Assembly (NCBI GenBank): GCA_019420275.1
Contig: JAHZHN010000002.1
Span: 204,285-268,284 of the forward strand
DNA from: Clostridiales bacterium
GTDB lineage: Bacteria; Bacillota; Clostridia; Lachnospirales; Lachnospiraceae
Length of the DNA stretch: 64,000 bases
Direction of reading: 5' to 3'
The notes under the pieces were generated by a model. It was not told the DNA's origin and ran no database searches. It saw only the letters and a list, made by a program, of their open reading frames with translations. Below are positions 47,528-56,159 of this stretch, in pieces; position 1 is the stretch's first letter; every line of letters begins with the position of its first letter. The position numbers and the translations under genes were made by a program.

Positions 47528-48298
47528 CTAATTTTCTTTTGCGTATTTATCAATGATTTCCTGATATTTTCCGTTTTCTTTGATCTTCTTTAATCCACTG
47601 TTGAACATGTCGATCAATTCGCCATTCTCACCTTTTAATACGGCAAATCCATACTCACTTCCCTCATCAGAGATAAACGGTACTTCCAATGGCTGTCCAT
47701 TTTCTTTGATCTCATAGTTCATAACAGGGAAATCCTCAAAACATGCAACCGCGTTGCCTGAAGTTACTTCCTGATACATCATTGCGGAACCCTCTACCTG
47801 TTTTACCGTAAAGTCATATTTCTTAGCCATTTTTTCGGCATAACTTGCACCTACTGTTCCAACTTTTGCTACAACATCTTTTCCTTTCAGATCCTCTAAA
47901 GAGTCAATATCAGATCCTTTTTCTGTTGCAAAGCATACTTTTGATGTATAATAAGAATCAGAAAAATCATATTTTTCTTTTCTTTCATCTGTAATAGACA
48001 TTCCGGCAATCATACCGTCACTTTGACCATTTTCTACAGAAGCCATTGCTGCATCAAATCCTACAGCGTCAATTTCATACTTAAATCCCTCTTCATCAGC
48101 GATTGCTTTCAGCAATTCCAAATCGATTCCTACTCGCTCTCCGTCTTTGTTTTCAAATTCAAACGGTGCAAATGTTGTATCAGAAGCAATCTTATATGTT
48201 TTCTCTCCATCACTTTCGTCTGAATTTCCGCCACATGCTACAAGGCTCAGCCCCATAATCACAGCCAGAGACAATGTTAATAACTTTTTCAATCTCAT
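47528..48298 (-). CDS. Polar amino-acid ABC transporter binding lipoprotein
   Basis: The 256-residue protein has a lipoprotein signal (KKLLTLSLAVIMGLSLVACG; Cys at about residue 22). The family-3 solute-binding domain follows: YKIASDTTFAPFEFENKDGERVGIDLEL near residue 35, GMIAGMSITDERKEKYDFSDSYY near 95, and an Asp-His-type ligand region. It captures the amino acid outside the membrane for the ABC importer encoded next. Confidence 0.94.
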   Translation of the reverse strand: MRLKKLLTLSLAVIMGLSLVACGGNSDESDGEKTYKIASDTTFAPFEFENKDGERVGIDLELLKAIADEEGFKYEIDAVGFDAAMASVENGQSDGMIAGMSITDERKEKYDFSDSYYTSKVCFATEKGSDIDSLEDLKGKDVVAKVGTVGASYAEKMAKKYDFTVKQVEGSAMMYQEVTSGNAVACFEDFPVMNYEIKENGQPLEVPFISDEGSEYGFAVLKGENGELIDMFNSGLKKIKENGKYQEIIDKYAKEN

Positions 48299-48356
48299 GT
48301 GTCATCCTCCTATTTTTTTAAATCTTCGTTAAGCTTCTATTAACGCATCATAAAGT

Positions 48357-48386
48357 ATTATACATTAATTTCTTCATTTTGTCCAA
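48357..48386 (-). promoter_or_regulatory. Promoter of the amino-acid ABC operon inside the end of the SPFH gene
   Basis: TTGGAC (48381-48386), 18 bases, TATAAT (48357-48362) on the minus strand. The element overlaps the last codons of the SPFH gene, 59 bases before the binding-protein ATG. Confidence 0.55.
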
Positions 48387-49287
48387 TTTCAGTCACAGAT
48401 TTTACCATTCCGGCCAGGCTCTGTATCTCGGAAGGAATGATGATCTTCGTTGCTTTTCCATCTGCAGCTTTGGCAAACGCTTCCAGACTCTTAAGCTGGA
48501 TGACAGCGTCATCGGCTCCTGCACTCTTGATGAACTCGATTCCCTGAGCATTGGCTTTCTGAACTGTTCTTATGGCTTCTGCCTGTCCCTCAGCTTCTCT
48601 TATGGTAGCTTCCTTCTTTGCTTCTGCTCTTAAAATCGCAGATTCTTTCTCTCCTTCCGCTTCCAGGACAACAGATTCTTTATGTCCTTCTGCACGCAGA
48701 ATGGCTGACTTTTTCTCTCCTTCTGCGATCAGGATTGCTTCCCTTCGTTCTCTTTCCGCCTTCATCTGTTTTTCCATGGCATCCTGAATGGCTGCCGGCG
48801 GGATAATATTCTTAAGTTCTACCCTGTTAACTTTAATTCCCCATGGATCGGTTGCCTCATCAAGTGTCGCCCTCATCTGTGTGTTAATGGTTTCCCTGGA
48901 AGTCAGTGTTTCATCCAGTTCCAGATCACCAATTACATTTCTCAAAGTAGTGGCCGTCAGATTCTCAATTGCCATGATCGGATTCTCCACTCCATAGCTG
49001 TAAAGTTTTGGGTCCGTAATCTGAAAATACACGACCGTATCGATCTGCATCGTAACATTATCTTTCGTAATCACTGGCTGCGGCGGAAAATCAACCACCT
49101 GCTCCTTCAAATTCACTTTTCTGGCCACCTTATCAAAAAACGGAATTTTAATATGAAGACCTACGGACCATGTTTCTTTGTAGGCACCCAATCGTTCTAC
49201 CACATAAGCATATGCCTGCGGTACGATTCGAATGGTCGATAAAATAATCACAACTACTAATACAATTAAAATAATCAATAAAATCAT
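48358..49287 (-). CDS. SPFH/band 7 membrane protein (paraslipin/QmcA type)
   Basis: The 309-residue protein has one N-terminal membrane helix (LLIILIVLVVVIILSTIRIV), the SPFH domain from about 20 to 180 (AYVVERLGAYKETWSVGLHIKIP ... LELDETLTSRETINTQMRATLDEATDPWGI), and a coiled-coil region of heptad-like repeats EGEKKSAILRAEGHKES and AEAKKEATIREAEG. Such proteins form oligomeric membrane microdomains. It lies four bases after the NfeD-like gene, its usual partner. Confidence 0.94.
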   Translation of the reverse strand: MILLIILIVLVVVIILSTIRIVPQAYAYVVERLGAYKETWSVGLHIKIPFFDKVARKVNLKEQVVDFPPQPVITKDNVTMQIDTVVYFQITDPKLYSYGVENPIMAIENLTATTLRNVIGDLELDETLTSRETINTQMRATLDEATDPWGIKVNRVELKNIIPPAAIQDAMEKQMKAERERREAILIAEGEKKSAILRAEGHKESVVLEAEGEKESAILRAEAKKEATIREAEGQAEAIRTVQKANAQGIEFIKSAGADDAVIQLKSLEAFAKAADGKATKIIIPSEIQSLAGMVKSVTEIGQNEEINV

Positions 49288-49290
49288 CTC

Positions 49291-50040
49291 TTACTCCTCC
49301 TTCTCCTCTTCTTCCGGCTGTTTTACAGAATCCTTCTCTTCTTCGGGGATGTCATCCTCCTTTGCTTCTTCGTTTTTCAGCAATTCTTCCTCTTCCGTCT
49401 CTCTTTCCTGGATAATTTCAATCGGTTCCGTCTCTTCTTCCGGAATAATTTCAATTGGTTCCGTCTCTTCTTCCCTGATATCTAAAGTCTCCTTTTCTTC
49501 CTCTCTCCAGATTTCAGGAATTTCTTTTTCGTCTATTGGAGCACCCGGCATTTGTTGTGTTTCCTCTCCCTCACTTACAGTATAAAATTCTTCTTTTGTC
49601 TTTTTCTTTGGTACAGGAAGAGCTTTCACGATCAATTTTACTCCTTGGATCTTATGGATCACAACCTCAACATCTTCTGGTATTTCCTCTCCATCCATCG
49701 ACCGTGCTGACCAGTCCATTCCATTGACATAAACCAGTCCTTTTCCATGCTGATTGTTGATCGTCTCTTTTACAATGCCGTGCTGTCCTATCATGGCTTC
49801 CACATTTGTCTTTTCCACACTGCTGTTCATATATTTCTGCGCCAGAGGTCTCGTAAAGAAAAACAGCAGACAGGATACCACAACAAATATTACCATCTGC
49901 AGCAGCAGCGGTGCTCCTAAAAATGCTGCGGCTGCAGCCAGCACTGCACCTCCTGCAAACCATATGCTCGTCAGGCCAAGTGTCAAAATTTCAATTAACA
50001 CCAAAACAGCCGCCGCACCCATCCAATACACTGCAAACAT
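49291..50040 (-). CDS. NfeD-like membrane protein with long acidic tail
   Basis: The 249-residue protein has three hydrophobic helices at about 5-75 (MGAAAVLVLIEILTLGLTSIWF; LLLQMVIFVVVSCLLFFF), then the NfeD OB-fold domain (IGQHGIVKETINNQHGKGLVYVNGMDWSA). The last 90 residues are almost wholly Glu-rich, with a near-repeat EEETEPIEIIPEEETEPIEI. NfeD proteins pair with SPFH proteins, as here. The start at 50040 follows GGAGGAG by five bases. The acidic tail is longer than usual and probably disordered. Confidence 0.88.
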   Translation of the reverse strand: MFAVYWMGAAAVLVLIEILTLGLTSIWFAGGAVLAAAAAFLGAPLLLQMVIFVVVSCLLFFFTRPLAQKYMNSSVEKTNVEAMIGQHGIVKETINNQHGKGLVYVNGMDWSARSMDGEEIPEDVEVVIHKIQGVKLIVKALPVPKKKTKEEFYTVSEGEETQQMPGAPIDEKEIPEIWREEEKETLDIREEETEPIEIIPEEETEPIEIIQERETEEEELLKNEEAKEDDIPEEEKDSVKQPEEEEKEE

Positions 50041-50041
50041 A

Positions 50042-50815
50042 TCAATCTCCTCCTTCCTCTCTTTGGCGCCGTGCCTCATACATAAGAAGCCCTGCCGCCA
50101 TAGCGGCATTTAATGATTCGACATTTCCGCTCATTGGGATTTTAATCTTTCGGTCCGCAGCTCTAGTCAGTTCTTCACTCAGTCCATTTCCTTCATTTCC
50201 AATGAAAAAGGCTGAACTTTTCCTGTAGTCTTCTTTCGTATAGTTTGTTCCGTCCAGATGTGCGGCATACGCAGTCACCTGATTTTTTTTGAGAAATTCC
50301 ATGACCTGATCCATATCATCTGCATAAACAAACGGCACCCGGAAGATCGATCCCATAGTAGAACGTATGACTTTGGGATTATAGATATCTACGGTATCGC
50401 GGCTCATAATGATTCCTGTCACGCCCGCTCCCTCTCCAGTCCTCAAAATCGTCCCTAAATTTCCTGGATCCTGGAGATTTTCAAGTACCAGGAGCAAAGC
50501 ACCGTTCTGTGCCAGCTGTTCCATCCTGGATTCTTTTATCTTTACAAGTGCCAGTACTCCCTGAGGCGTCATCGTATCAGAAATTTCCTTCATAACCTGA
50601 GGTGACACAAGTTCCGGTTTTTCTTCTAAGAACAGTTCCTGATGGGCTTTTTGAAATTCTTCTGTCACGTAAGCCTTGTAGAGGCGGTCCTTCGGGATTT
50701 CTTCAAACATGCGGATACCCTCTACGATGAACAGCTGCTCCTTACGGCGTTCTTTTGCACTTTTCTTTAATTTTAGGATCCTTTTTACCTGCTTATTCTG
50801 ACTCGTCGTAATCAT
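50042..50815 (-). CDS. TrmH/SpoU-family RNA 2'-O-methyltransferase
   Basis: The 257-residue protein has an N-terminal substrate-binding domain (KLKKSAKERRKEQLFIVEGIRMFEE) and a SPOUT catalytic domain with the three motifs LENLQDPGNLGTILRTGEGAG near residue 113, FFIGNEGNGLSEE near 198 and IPMSGNVESLNAAMAAGLLMYE near 225. It methylates a ribose in rRNA or tRNA using SAM; the site is not evident. ATG at 50815 with a weak GGTGA site is used; a GTG four codons earlier is possible. It ends one base before NfeD. Confidence 0.9.
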   Translation of the reverse strand: MITTSQNKQVKRILKLKKSAKERRKEQLFIVEGIRMFEEIPKDRLYKAYVTEEFQKAHQELFLEEKPELVSPQVMKEISDTMTPQGVLALVKIKESRMEQLAQNGALLLVLENLQDPGNLGTILRTGEGAGVTGIIMSRDTVDIYNPKVIRSTMGSIFRVPFVYADDMDQVMEFLKKNQVTAYAAHLDGTNYTKEDYRKSSAFFIGNEGNGLSEELTRAADRKIKIPMSGNVESLNAAMAAGLLMYEARRQREEGGD

Positions 50816-50838
50816 AATTTTCACCAAATCTTAATTAG

Positions 50839-50882
50839 AAAAAAGGAAAGCATGACGCTCCTGATAAAAAGGCCATGCTTCC
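50839..50882 (-). terminator. Intrinsic terminator of pfkA
   Basis: GGAAGCATG pairs with CATGCTTTCC around a long loop, and the minus-strand transcript ends in six U residues. It lies 19 bases past the pfkA stop. Confidence 0.75.
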
Positions 50883-50900
50883 CTAGATGTCCTGTTTGTT

Positions 50901-51890
50901 TTATTTTCCTAACAAATGGGCAATCTGCAGCTGATAATCATCGATATGTTTTGTCATAGAAAGGCCTTCCTGAATATCCATATCCATAAATTTACCATTC
51001 TGATATCCAACTACACGATTGCTCTTTCCTGCACAAAGCAGATCAACTGCGTAAGCACCCATCATAGACGCATACATTCTGTCTTTTGCTGTAGGGCTTC
51101 CGCCTCTCTGCATATGTCCAAGGATCGTTGCTCTTGTCTCGATTCCTGTTGCGGACTCGATTCTCTTTGCCATACTGTAGGAATGTCCAACACCTTCCGC
51201 ATTGACAACCAGATGATGTGTCTTTCCTCTTGCTCTGTTGCGAAGCAGATGCTCAATGATCTGCTGTTCAACCTTCGGAAGGTTGCCGTCGAAGCTTTCC
51301 GGAATCAGGATATCCTCAGCTCCTGTCGCAACACCGCACCATAAAGCAATATATCCTGCACCACGTCCCATAACTTCTACGATACTGCATCTCTCATGAG
51401 AAGTTGATGTATCACGGATCTTGTCAATTGCCTGCATTGCAGTATTGACCGCCGTATCGAATCCAATTGTATATTCTGTACATGCAATATCCAAATCGAT
51501 TGTTCCCGGTATTCCGATGGTATTGATTCCCAGTTCAGCCAACTTTCTGGCTCCCTGGAAAGATCCGTCTCCGCCGATAACTACCAATCCTTCGATTCCA
51601 TGCGCTTTGCAGACCTCTGCGCCTCTCTTCTGACCTTCTTCTGTCTTAAATTCGTCACATCTTGCAGTTAAAAGGATGGTACCTCCATGCATGATGGTGT
51701 CTGCTGTTACTTTTGGAGTCATATCAATAATCTCTTCGTTCAGCAGTCCATTGTATCCTTTTTTGATACCTTTGACATTCAGTCCTCGTTCTTTACCAAT
51801 TCTAACAACCGCTCTTACTGCGGCATTCATTGCCGGTGCATCTCCACCACTGGTTAATACACCAATTGTTTTAATTTTTGGTTTTCCCAT
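50901..51890 (-). CDS. pfkA: ATP-dependent 6-phosphofructokinase
   Basis: The 329-residue protein has the ATP-binding TSGGDAPAMNAAVRAV near residue 13, GGDGSFQGARKLAELG near 104 and the active-site region PGTIDLDIACTEYTIGFDTAVNT near 127, plus VEVMGRGAGYIAL. The sequence has TIDLDIACTEYT where typical PfkA has TIDNDI. Otherwise it is standard. It phosphorylates fructose 6-phosphate, the committed step of glycolysis. The ATG at 51890 follows TGGAGGA by seven bases. It is downstream of dnaE and has a candidate promoter at 51933-51961. Confidence 0.94.
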   Translation of the reverse strand: MGKPKIKTIGVLTSGGDAPAMNAAVRAVVRIGKERGLNVKGIKKGYNGLLNEEIIDMTPKVTADTIMHGGTILLTARCDEFKTEEGQKRGAEVCKAHGIEGLVVIGGDGSFQGARKLAELGINTIGIPGTIDLDIACTEYTIGFDTAVNTAMQAIDKIRDTSTSHERCSIVEVMGRGAGYIALWCGVATGAEDILIPESFDGNLPKVEQQIIEHLLRNRARGKTHHLVVNAEGVGHSYSMAKRIESATGIETRATILGHMQRGGSPTAKDRMYASMMGAYAVDLLCAGKSNRVVGYQNGKFMDMDIQEGLSMTKHIDDYQLQIAHLLGK

Positions 51891-51932
51891 GTTACATCCT
51901 CCATTTAGCTCATACAATTCTTAGCTAGGATT

Positions 51933-51961
51933 ATTCTAATCCATTTGCCCTGATTTTTCAA
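51933..51961 (-). promoter_or_regulatory. Candidate promoter of pfkA
   Basis: TTGAAA (51956-51961), 17 bases, TAGAAT (51933-51938) on the minus strand, in the 80-base gap between dnaE and pfkA. Confidence 0.5.
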
Positions 51962-51970
51962 TAGTCTTTG

Positions 51971-54900
51971 TTATAATCCTAACGAACGGAATCTGATATT
52001 TTCTTTTCCATACCACTCTTCCAGTTCATAGATCAGATCCGGATCGGGCTCTACCATCCAGTCATGTCCCAGACGGTTTACCGCCCTCTCCGCCTTGCAG
52101 TATACGACCACTGCACTCTTGCCATGATATGTCCGAAGAGATTCCTTTAAATGCTTCTCTTCACGGAAAAACGCCGCCTTCGTCGGAAACTGAATCCACA
52201 GTTCCCTGACAAGCCCGTCAAACGGAATGATCTGATTGCAGATCAGCTTGCTTTCCTCCTCCGATACAGAGGCGGTCCCTTTAATAAATACTTTTGCGTC
52301 TTCTTTCAGCAGTTCCTGATATGCTGCGTACTGTCTTGGGAATACGAGTACTTCCACTGTTCCCCTCAAATCTTCCAGGGTTAAAAATGCCATATTCTGA
52401 TTTTTTCTCGTAAGTTTTATATTCAGATCACTGATAATGCCTCCCATTACGCAGCTCTGCTGGTCTTTTACCACCGTCCTTCCTGTCTCTTCATCTATGA
52501 GAAAATCCGCCGTATTCGCATTGGTACTCTGCTCCAGCAGCTTAATATCATCATCCAAAGGATGCCCGCTTACATAGATTCCAAGTACCTCTTTTTCCAT
52601 AGATAAAAGCTGATCTTTTTCATATTCTCCTACATCCGGATAAGTGATCTGAAAGGATGTCTGTTCTTCTTCTGAGAGCAGATCCATCAGGCTCATCTGT
52701 CCTTCAATTTCATTTTTTCTTTCTTTCTGAATGCTGTCCATGATCTCCGCATATACAAACATCTGCTGTTTTCTTGTGGCTCCAAAGCTGTCCAGAGATC
52801 CGGATTTGATCAGATTCTCCGCCGTTCGCTTATTGATTTCCCTGCTGGACAGCCGTTCCACCAGATCCTGAAAATCCCGGTATTTTCCGTTTGCTTTTCT
52901 TTCCCTCAAAATTGCTTCGATCACTGGTTTCCCAAGGCTTTTAATTGCTGTCAGTCCATATCGGATATTTCCGTGATCGACAGAAAATCCGCCTTCTCCC
53001 CGGTTAATATCCGGAGGAAGGATCTTAATTCCAAGTTTCTTGCACGCATAGCTGTATTCCGCAATCTTCGCCGTATTGCCTAACACTGACGTCAGAAGGG
53101 CCGCCATAAATTCCACTGGATAGTGACACCGCAGATACGCAGTCCGGTAAGCGACAACCGCATAGGCTGCTGCATGTGATTTGTTAAAGGCATACTTCGC
53201 AAAATCCAGCATCTCATCCCAGATCTGATTGGCTGTTTTCTCATCGATTCCATTCTGGATACACCCAGGAATTCCTTCCTGCTCATTGCCATAAACGAAA
53301 TTCTGGCGTTCCTTCAGCATAACATCGCCCTTTTTCTTGGACATGGCACGCCTTACCAGGTCACTCCTTCCCAAGGTATATCCCGCAAGTTTCATAACAA
53401 TCTGCATAACCTGCTCCTGATATACGATACAGCCGTAGGTCGGCTCCAAAATCTCTTCCATTTCTTCGCATTCATAATGAATCGAATCCTGATTGTTTTT
53501 CCCTTCAATATATCTTGGGATAAAGTCCATCGGTCCCGGACGGTAAAGAGAAATTCCGGCAATAATGTCTTCCATGTTCTCCGGTTTTAATTCCTTCATA
53601 AATGTCTTCATACCGGAACTTTCCAACTGGAAAACACCTTCCGTATGTCCGTTTCCGATCATCTCATAAACTTCTTTGTCATCTGGATTTACTGCGGTAA
53701 TATCAAAGTCCGGAATTCTCCTGCGCACCATTTTTTCTGCATCCTGAATCACCGTCAGGGTCCTTAAACCCAAAAAGTCCATCTTCAAAAGTCCAAGTTC
53801 CTCAATGGTCGTCATGGTAAACTGGGTCATAACCGCATTATCCGCACCTGTTGCCAAAGGCACATATTCATCAATTGCGGTCTTGCCGATCACGACTCCT
53901 GCCGCATGCATGGAAGAATGTCTCGGAAGTCCTTCCAGACGTTTGGACATGTCAATCAGGTATCTGGTCTCCTCATCCTCTGCATATGCTTTCTTCAGGT
54001 CCGGACTTACTTTTAATGCCTTATCGATCGTAATATTTAGCTCATTCGGCACCATCTTGGCGATGCTGTCTACTTTCGCGTAAGGGATATCCAGAACCCT
54101 GCCCACATCACGAATAACCATTCTGGCTGCCATGGTACCAAATGTAATGATCTGCACAACCTGATCCTTGCCGTATTTGTCTACGACATAATCAATGACT
54201 TCCTGCCGCCGCTCGTAGCAGAAATCCACGTCTATATCCGGCATGGAAACACGCTCCGGATTCAAAAACCGTTCAAACAGCAGCTGATAGCGGATTGGGT
54301 CAATGTCGGTGATCTCCAGACAATATGCCACGATACTTCCTGCCGCAGACCCTCTTCCAGGCCCTACCGCAATGCCATGCTGTTTGGCGTAGTGAATGAA
54401 ATCCCAGACGATCAGAAAATAATCCACATATCCCATGTTTTCTATGGTTTTCAGCTCATAATTCAGCCGCTCTCTCAGTTCATCTGTCACTTCTTCGTAT
54501 CGGCGTACAATGCCTTCCTCACACAGGTGTCTCAGATATTCCACCGCTGTATATCCTTCCGGCACGTCATACTCCGGTACTTTCTGCTCACCAAACACAA
54601 TTTCTACACTGCACCGTTTTGCAATTTTTTCTGTGTTCTCCAAAGCTTCCCTGGCGTAAGGGAACAGCCGCTGCATCTCCTGGGGTGACTTCAGATAGTA
54701 CTGTCCTCCTTCATAGCGCATCCGATCTTCATCCTGTACTTTTTTCCCTGTCTGAATACACAGCAGGATATCGTGAGCCTCTGCATCTTCTTTAAAAGTA
54801 TAATGGATATCATTGGTGGCCACCAGTCCGATGCCGGTCTCTTTTGACATTTTAAGAAGTGCCGTATTGACTTTTGTCTGAGCACTGATTCCATGGTCCT

Positions 54901-55426
54901 GCATTTCCAGGAAGAAATTTCCCTCTCCAAAAATCTCCTGCATCTTAAACGCCGCAGCCTTTGCCTTTTCATAGTTGTCTTCACAGATATAGGAGGCCAC
55001 TTCTCCTGCCAGACACGCACTTAATGCAATAATTCCCTCGTGATAGCGCTCCAGCACTTCATAATCCACTCTTGGCTTATAATAAAATCCTTCCGTAAAT
55101 CCTCTGGAAACAATCTTCATCAGATTATGATATCCCTGATCATTTTCTGCCAGCAAAACAAGATGGTAATATCTGTTTTCCCATTGTTTTGCCTCTTTCT
55201 GGAATCTGGATCCTGTAGTTACATAGACCTCACATCCGATGATAGGCTTAATTCCTTCCGCTTTTGCTGCCTTATAAAAATCGATCACACCGTACATGGC
55301 GCCGTGATCTGTGATCGCAATGCTGTCCATCCCAAGTTCTTTTACCTGATGGACCAGCTCTTTTATCTTGCTGGAACCATCCAGAAGGCTGTATTCCGTA
55401 TGAACATGTAAATGTGTAAAACTCAT
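51971..55426 (-). CDS. dnaE: DNA polymerase III alpha subunit
   Basis: The 1151-residue protein starts with the PHP domain (FTHLHVHTEYSLLDG; AITDHGAMYGVIDFYKAA). The C-family polymerase palm follows with GPGRGSAAGSIVAYCLEITDIDP and the paired catalytic Asp residues in SMPDIDVDFCYERR near residue 390, and a fingers region (RPGPMDFIPRYIEGK). Then come a helix-hairpin-helix region (KILPPDINRGEGGF) and an OB fold near 1000. Length and layout fit the DnaE type rather than PolC. It replicates DNA, usually lagging-strand or primer extension in Firmicutes. It starts three bases after the lipoprotein gene. Confidence 0.96.
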   Translation of the reverse strand: MSFTHLHVHTEYSLLDGSSKIKELVHQVKELGMDSIAITDHGAMYGVIDFYKAAKAEGIKPIIGCEVYVTTGSRFQKEAKQWENRYYHLVLLAENDQGYHNLMKIVSRGFTEGFYYKPRVDYEVLERYHEGIIALSACLAGEVASYICEDNYEKAKAAAFKMQEIFGEGNFFLEMQDHGISAQTKVNTALLKMSKETGIGLVATNDIHYTFKEDAEAHDILLCIQTGKKVQDEDRMRYEGGQYYLKSPQEMQRLFPYAREALENTEKIAKRCSVEIVFGEQKVPEYDVPEGYTAVEYLRHLCEEGIVRRYEEVTDELRERLNYELKTIENMGYVDYFLIVWDFIHYAKQHGIAVGPGRGSAAGSIVAYCLEITDIDPIRYQLLFERFLNPERVSMPDIDVDFCYERRQEVIDYVVDKYGKDQVVQIITFGTMAARMVIRDVGRVLDIPYAKVDSIAKMVPNELNITIDKALKVSPDLKKAYAEDEETRYLIDMSKRLEGLPRHSSMHAAGVVIGKTAIDEYVPLATGADNAVMTQFTMTTIEELGLLKMDFLGLRTLTVIQDAEKMVRRRIPDFDITAVNPDDKEVYEMIGNGHTEGVFQLESSGMKTFMKELKPENMEDIIAGISLYRPGPMDFIPRYIEGKNNQDSIHYECEEMEEILEPTYGCIVYQEQVMQIVMKLAGYTLGRSDLVRRAMSKKKGDVMLKERQNFVYGNEQEGIPGCIQNGIDEKTANQIWDEMLDFAKYAFNKSHAAAYAVVAYRTAYLRCHYPVEFMAALLTSVLGNTAKIAEYSYACKKLGIKILPPDINRGEGGFSVDHGNIRYGLTAIKSLGKPVIEAILRERKANGKYRDFQDLVERLSSREINKRTAENLIKSGSLDSFGATRKQQMFVYAEIMDSIQKERKNEIEGQMSLMDLLSEEEQTSFQITYPDVGEYEKDQLLSMEKEVLGIYVSGHPLDDDIKLLEQSTNANTADFLIDEETGRTVVKDQQSCVMGGIISDLNIKLTRKNQNMAFLTLEDLRGTVEVLVFPRQYAAYQELLKEDAKVFIKGTASVSEEESKLICNQIIPFDGLVRELWIQFPTKAAFFREEKHLKESLRTYHGKSAVVVYCKAERAVNRLGHDWMVEPDPDLIYELEEWYGKENIRFRSLGL

Positions 55427-55429
55427 TCG

Positions 55430-56035
55430 TTAGTTAACTCCTATCGGTTCATCATATGTTTTATTTCCTGTTTCCAACGGATGTCCATTCGTATAAAAAT
55501 AAAACTGTTCTGCCCCAAGATTCCTGCAGAATGTCCTTGCCACCGCCTCAGCTCTCATATTTGCTTCCTCAGGAGCCATCCGCATCAGAAGGATTCCGCA
55601 TTCTGAATTAAAATCCACCTTGATCGTATCCCCATTTTTCTCGTAAGAAAGGATCTCACAGGATTCGTCCAGTACATCCTCATCCTGAAGTGCCGCCATG
55701 ATCTTATCCTCATCCACCGGTGCTTCCATCCGGACACTCTTTTCCTTAATCTCGTTTGGATCAAATACCGGATAAAAAATCTTTGCAGATGTAAAACTTG
55801 CTTGTCCTCCGTCAGAGGCTGCTTCTGTTGTCTGAGCCTCTGTCGTTTCTGTTGTCACATCCGAAGCTTCCGCCGCTGACTCTGATGTACCTTGAGATTC
55901 CGTCTGAGTCTCCGTCTGGGAAGCCGCCTCTGTTGTACTCTTAGTAGAAGAAGTTTTCCCGCCGGATCCAGAACATCCCATCAAGGACACTGTCATCATC
56001 AAAACCAGCATGCCTGTTATCATTCTTTTTTTCAT
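55430..56035 (-). CDS. Lipoprotein of unknown function
   Basis: The 201-residue product has a lipoprotein signal (MITGMLVLMMTVSLMGCSG; Cys at about residue 21) and a Ser/Thr/Glu-rich linker of some 55 residues (TTEAASQTETQTESQGTSES). A compact domain (about 80-200) contains KIFYPVFDPNEIKEKSVRM, VKVDFNSECGILL and RTFCRNLGAEQFYFYTNGHPLE. The domain resembles GerMN/sporulation-type folds in pattern, but the family is not certain. It is transcribed divergently from murF and ends three bases before dnaE. Confidence 0.75.
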   Translation of the reverse strand: MKKRMITGMLVLMMTVSLMGCSGSGGKTSSTKSTTEAASQTETQTESQGTSESAAEASDVTTETTEAQTTEAASDGGQASFTSAKIFYPVFDPNEIKEKSVRMEAPVDEDKIMAALQDEDVLDESCEILSYEKNGDTIKVDFNSECGILLMRMAPEEANMRAEAVARTFCRNLGAEQFYFYTNGHPLETGNKTYDEPIGVN

Positions 56036-56088
56036 ACTTTTCTGCCTTTCTTTGTCTGCCTGTTATCCAAAATCTTATCGATATAATT

Positions 56089-56118
56089 TTAACATAATAT
56101 GATAAGTTATGCTATAAT
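56089..56118 (+). promoter_or_regulatory. Promoter of murF
   Basis: TTAACA (56089-56094), 18 bases, TATAAT (56113-56118), 42 bases before the murF ATG. Confidence 0.7.
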
Positions 56119-56159
56119 CACTAGGGAAGAAAATATTACGTTTAAAGCAGAGGTTTATT

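Noticed and set aside
49405..49485. Duplicated Glu-codon-rich stretch as a possible tandem repeat element or CRISPR-like array
   Set aside because: It is in frame inside the NfeD-like gene and has just two imperfect units without spacers.
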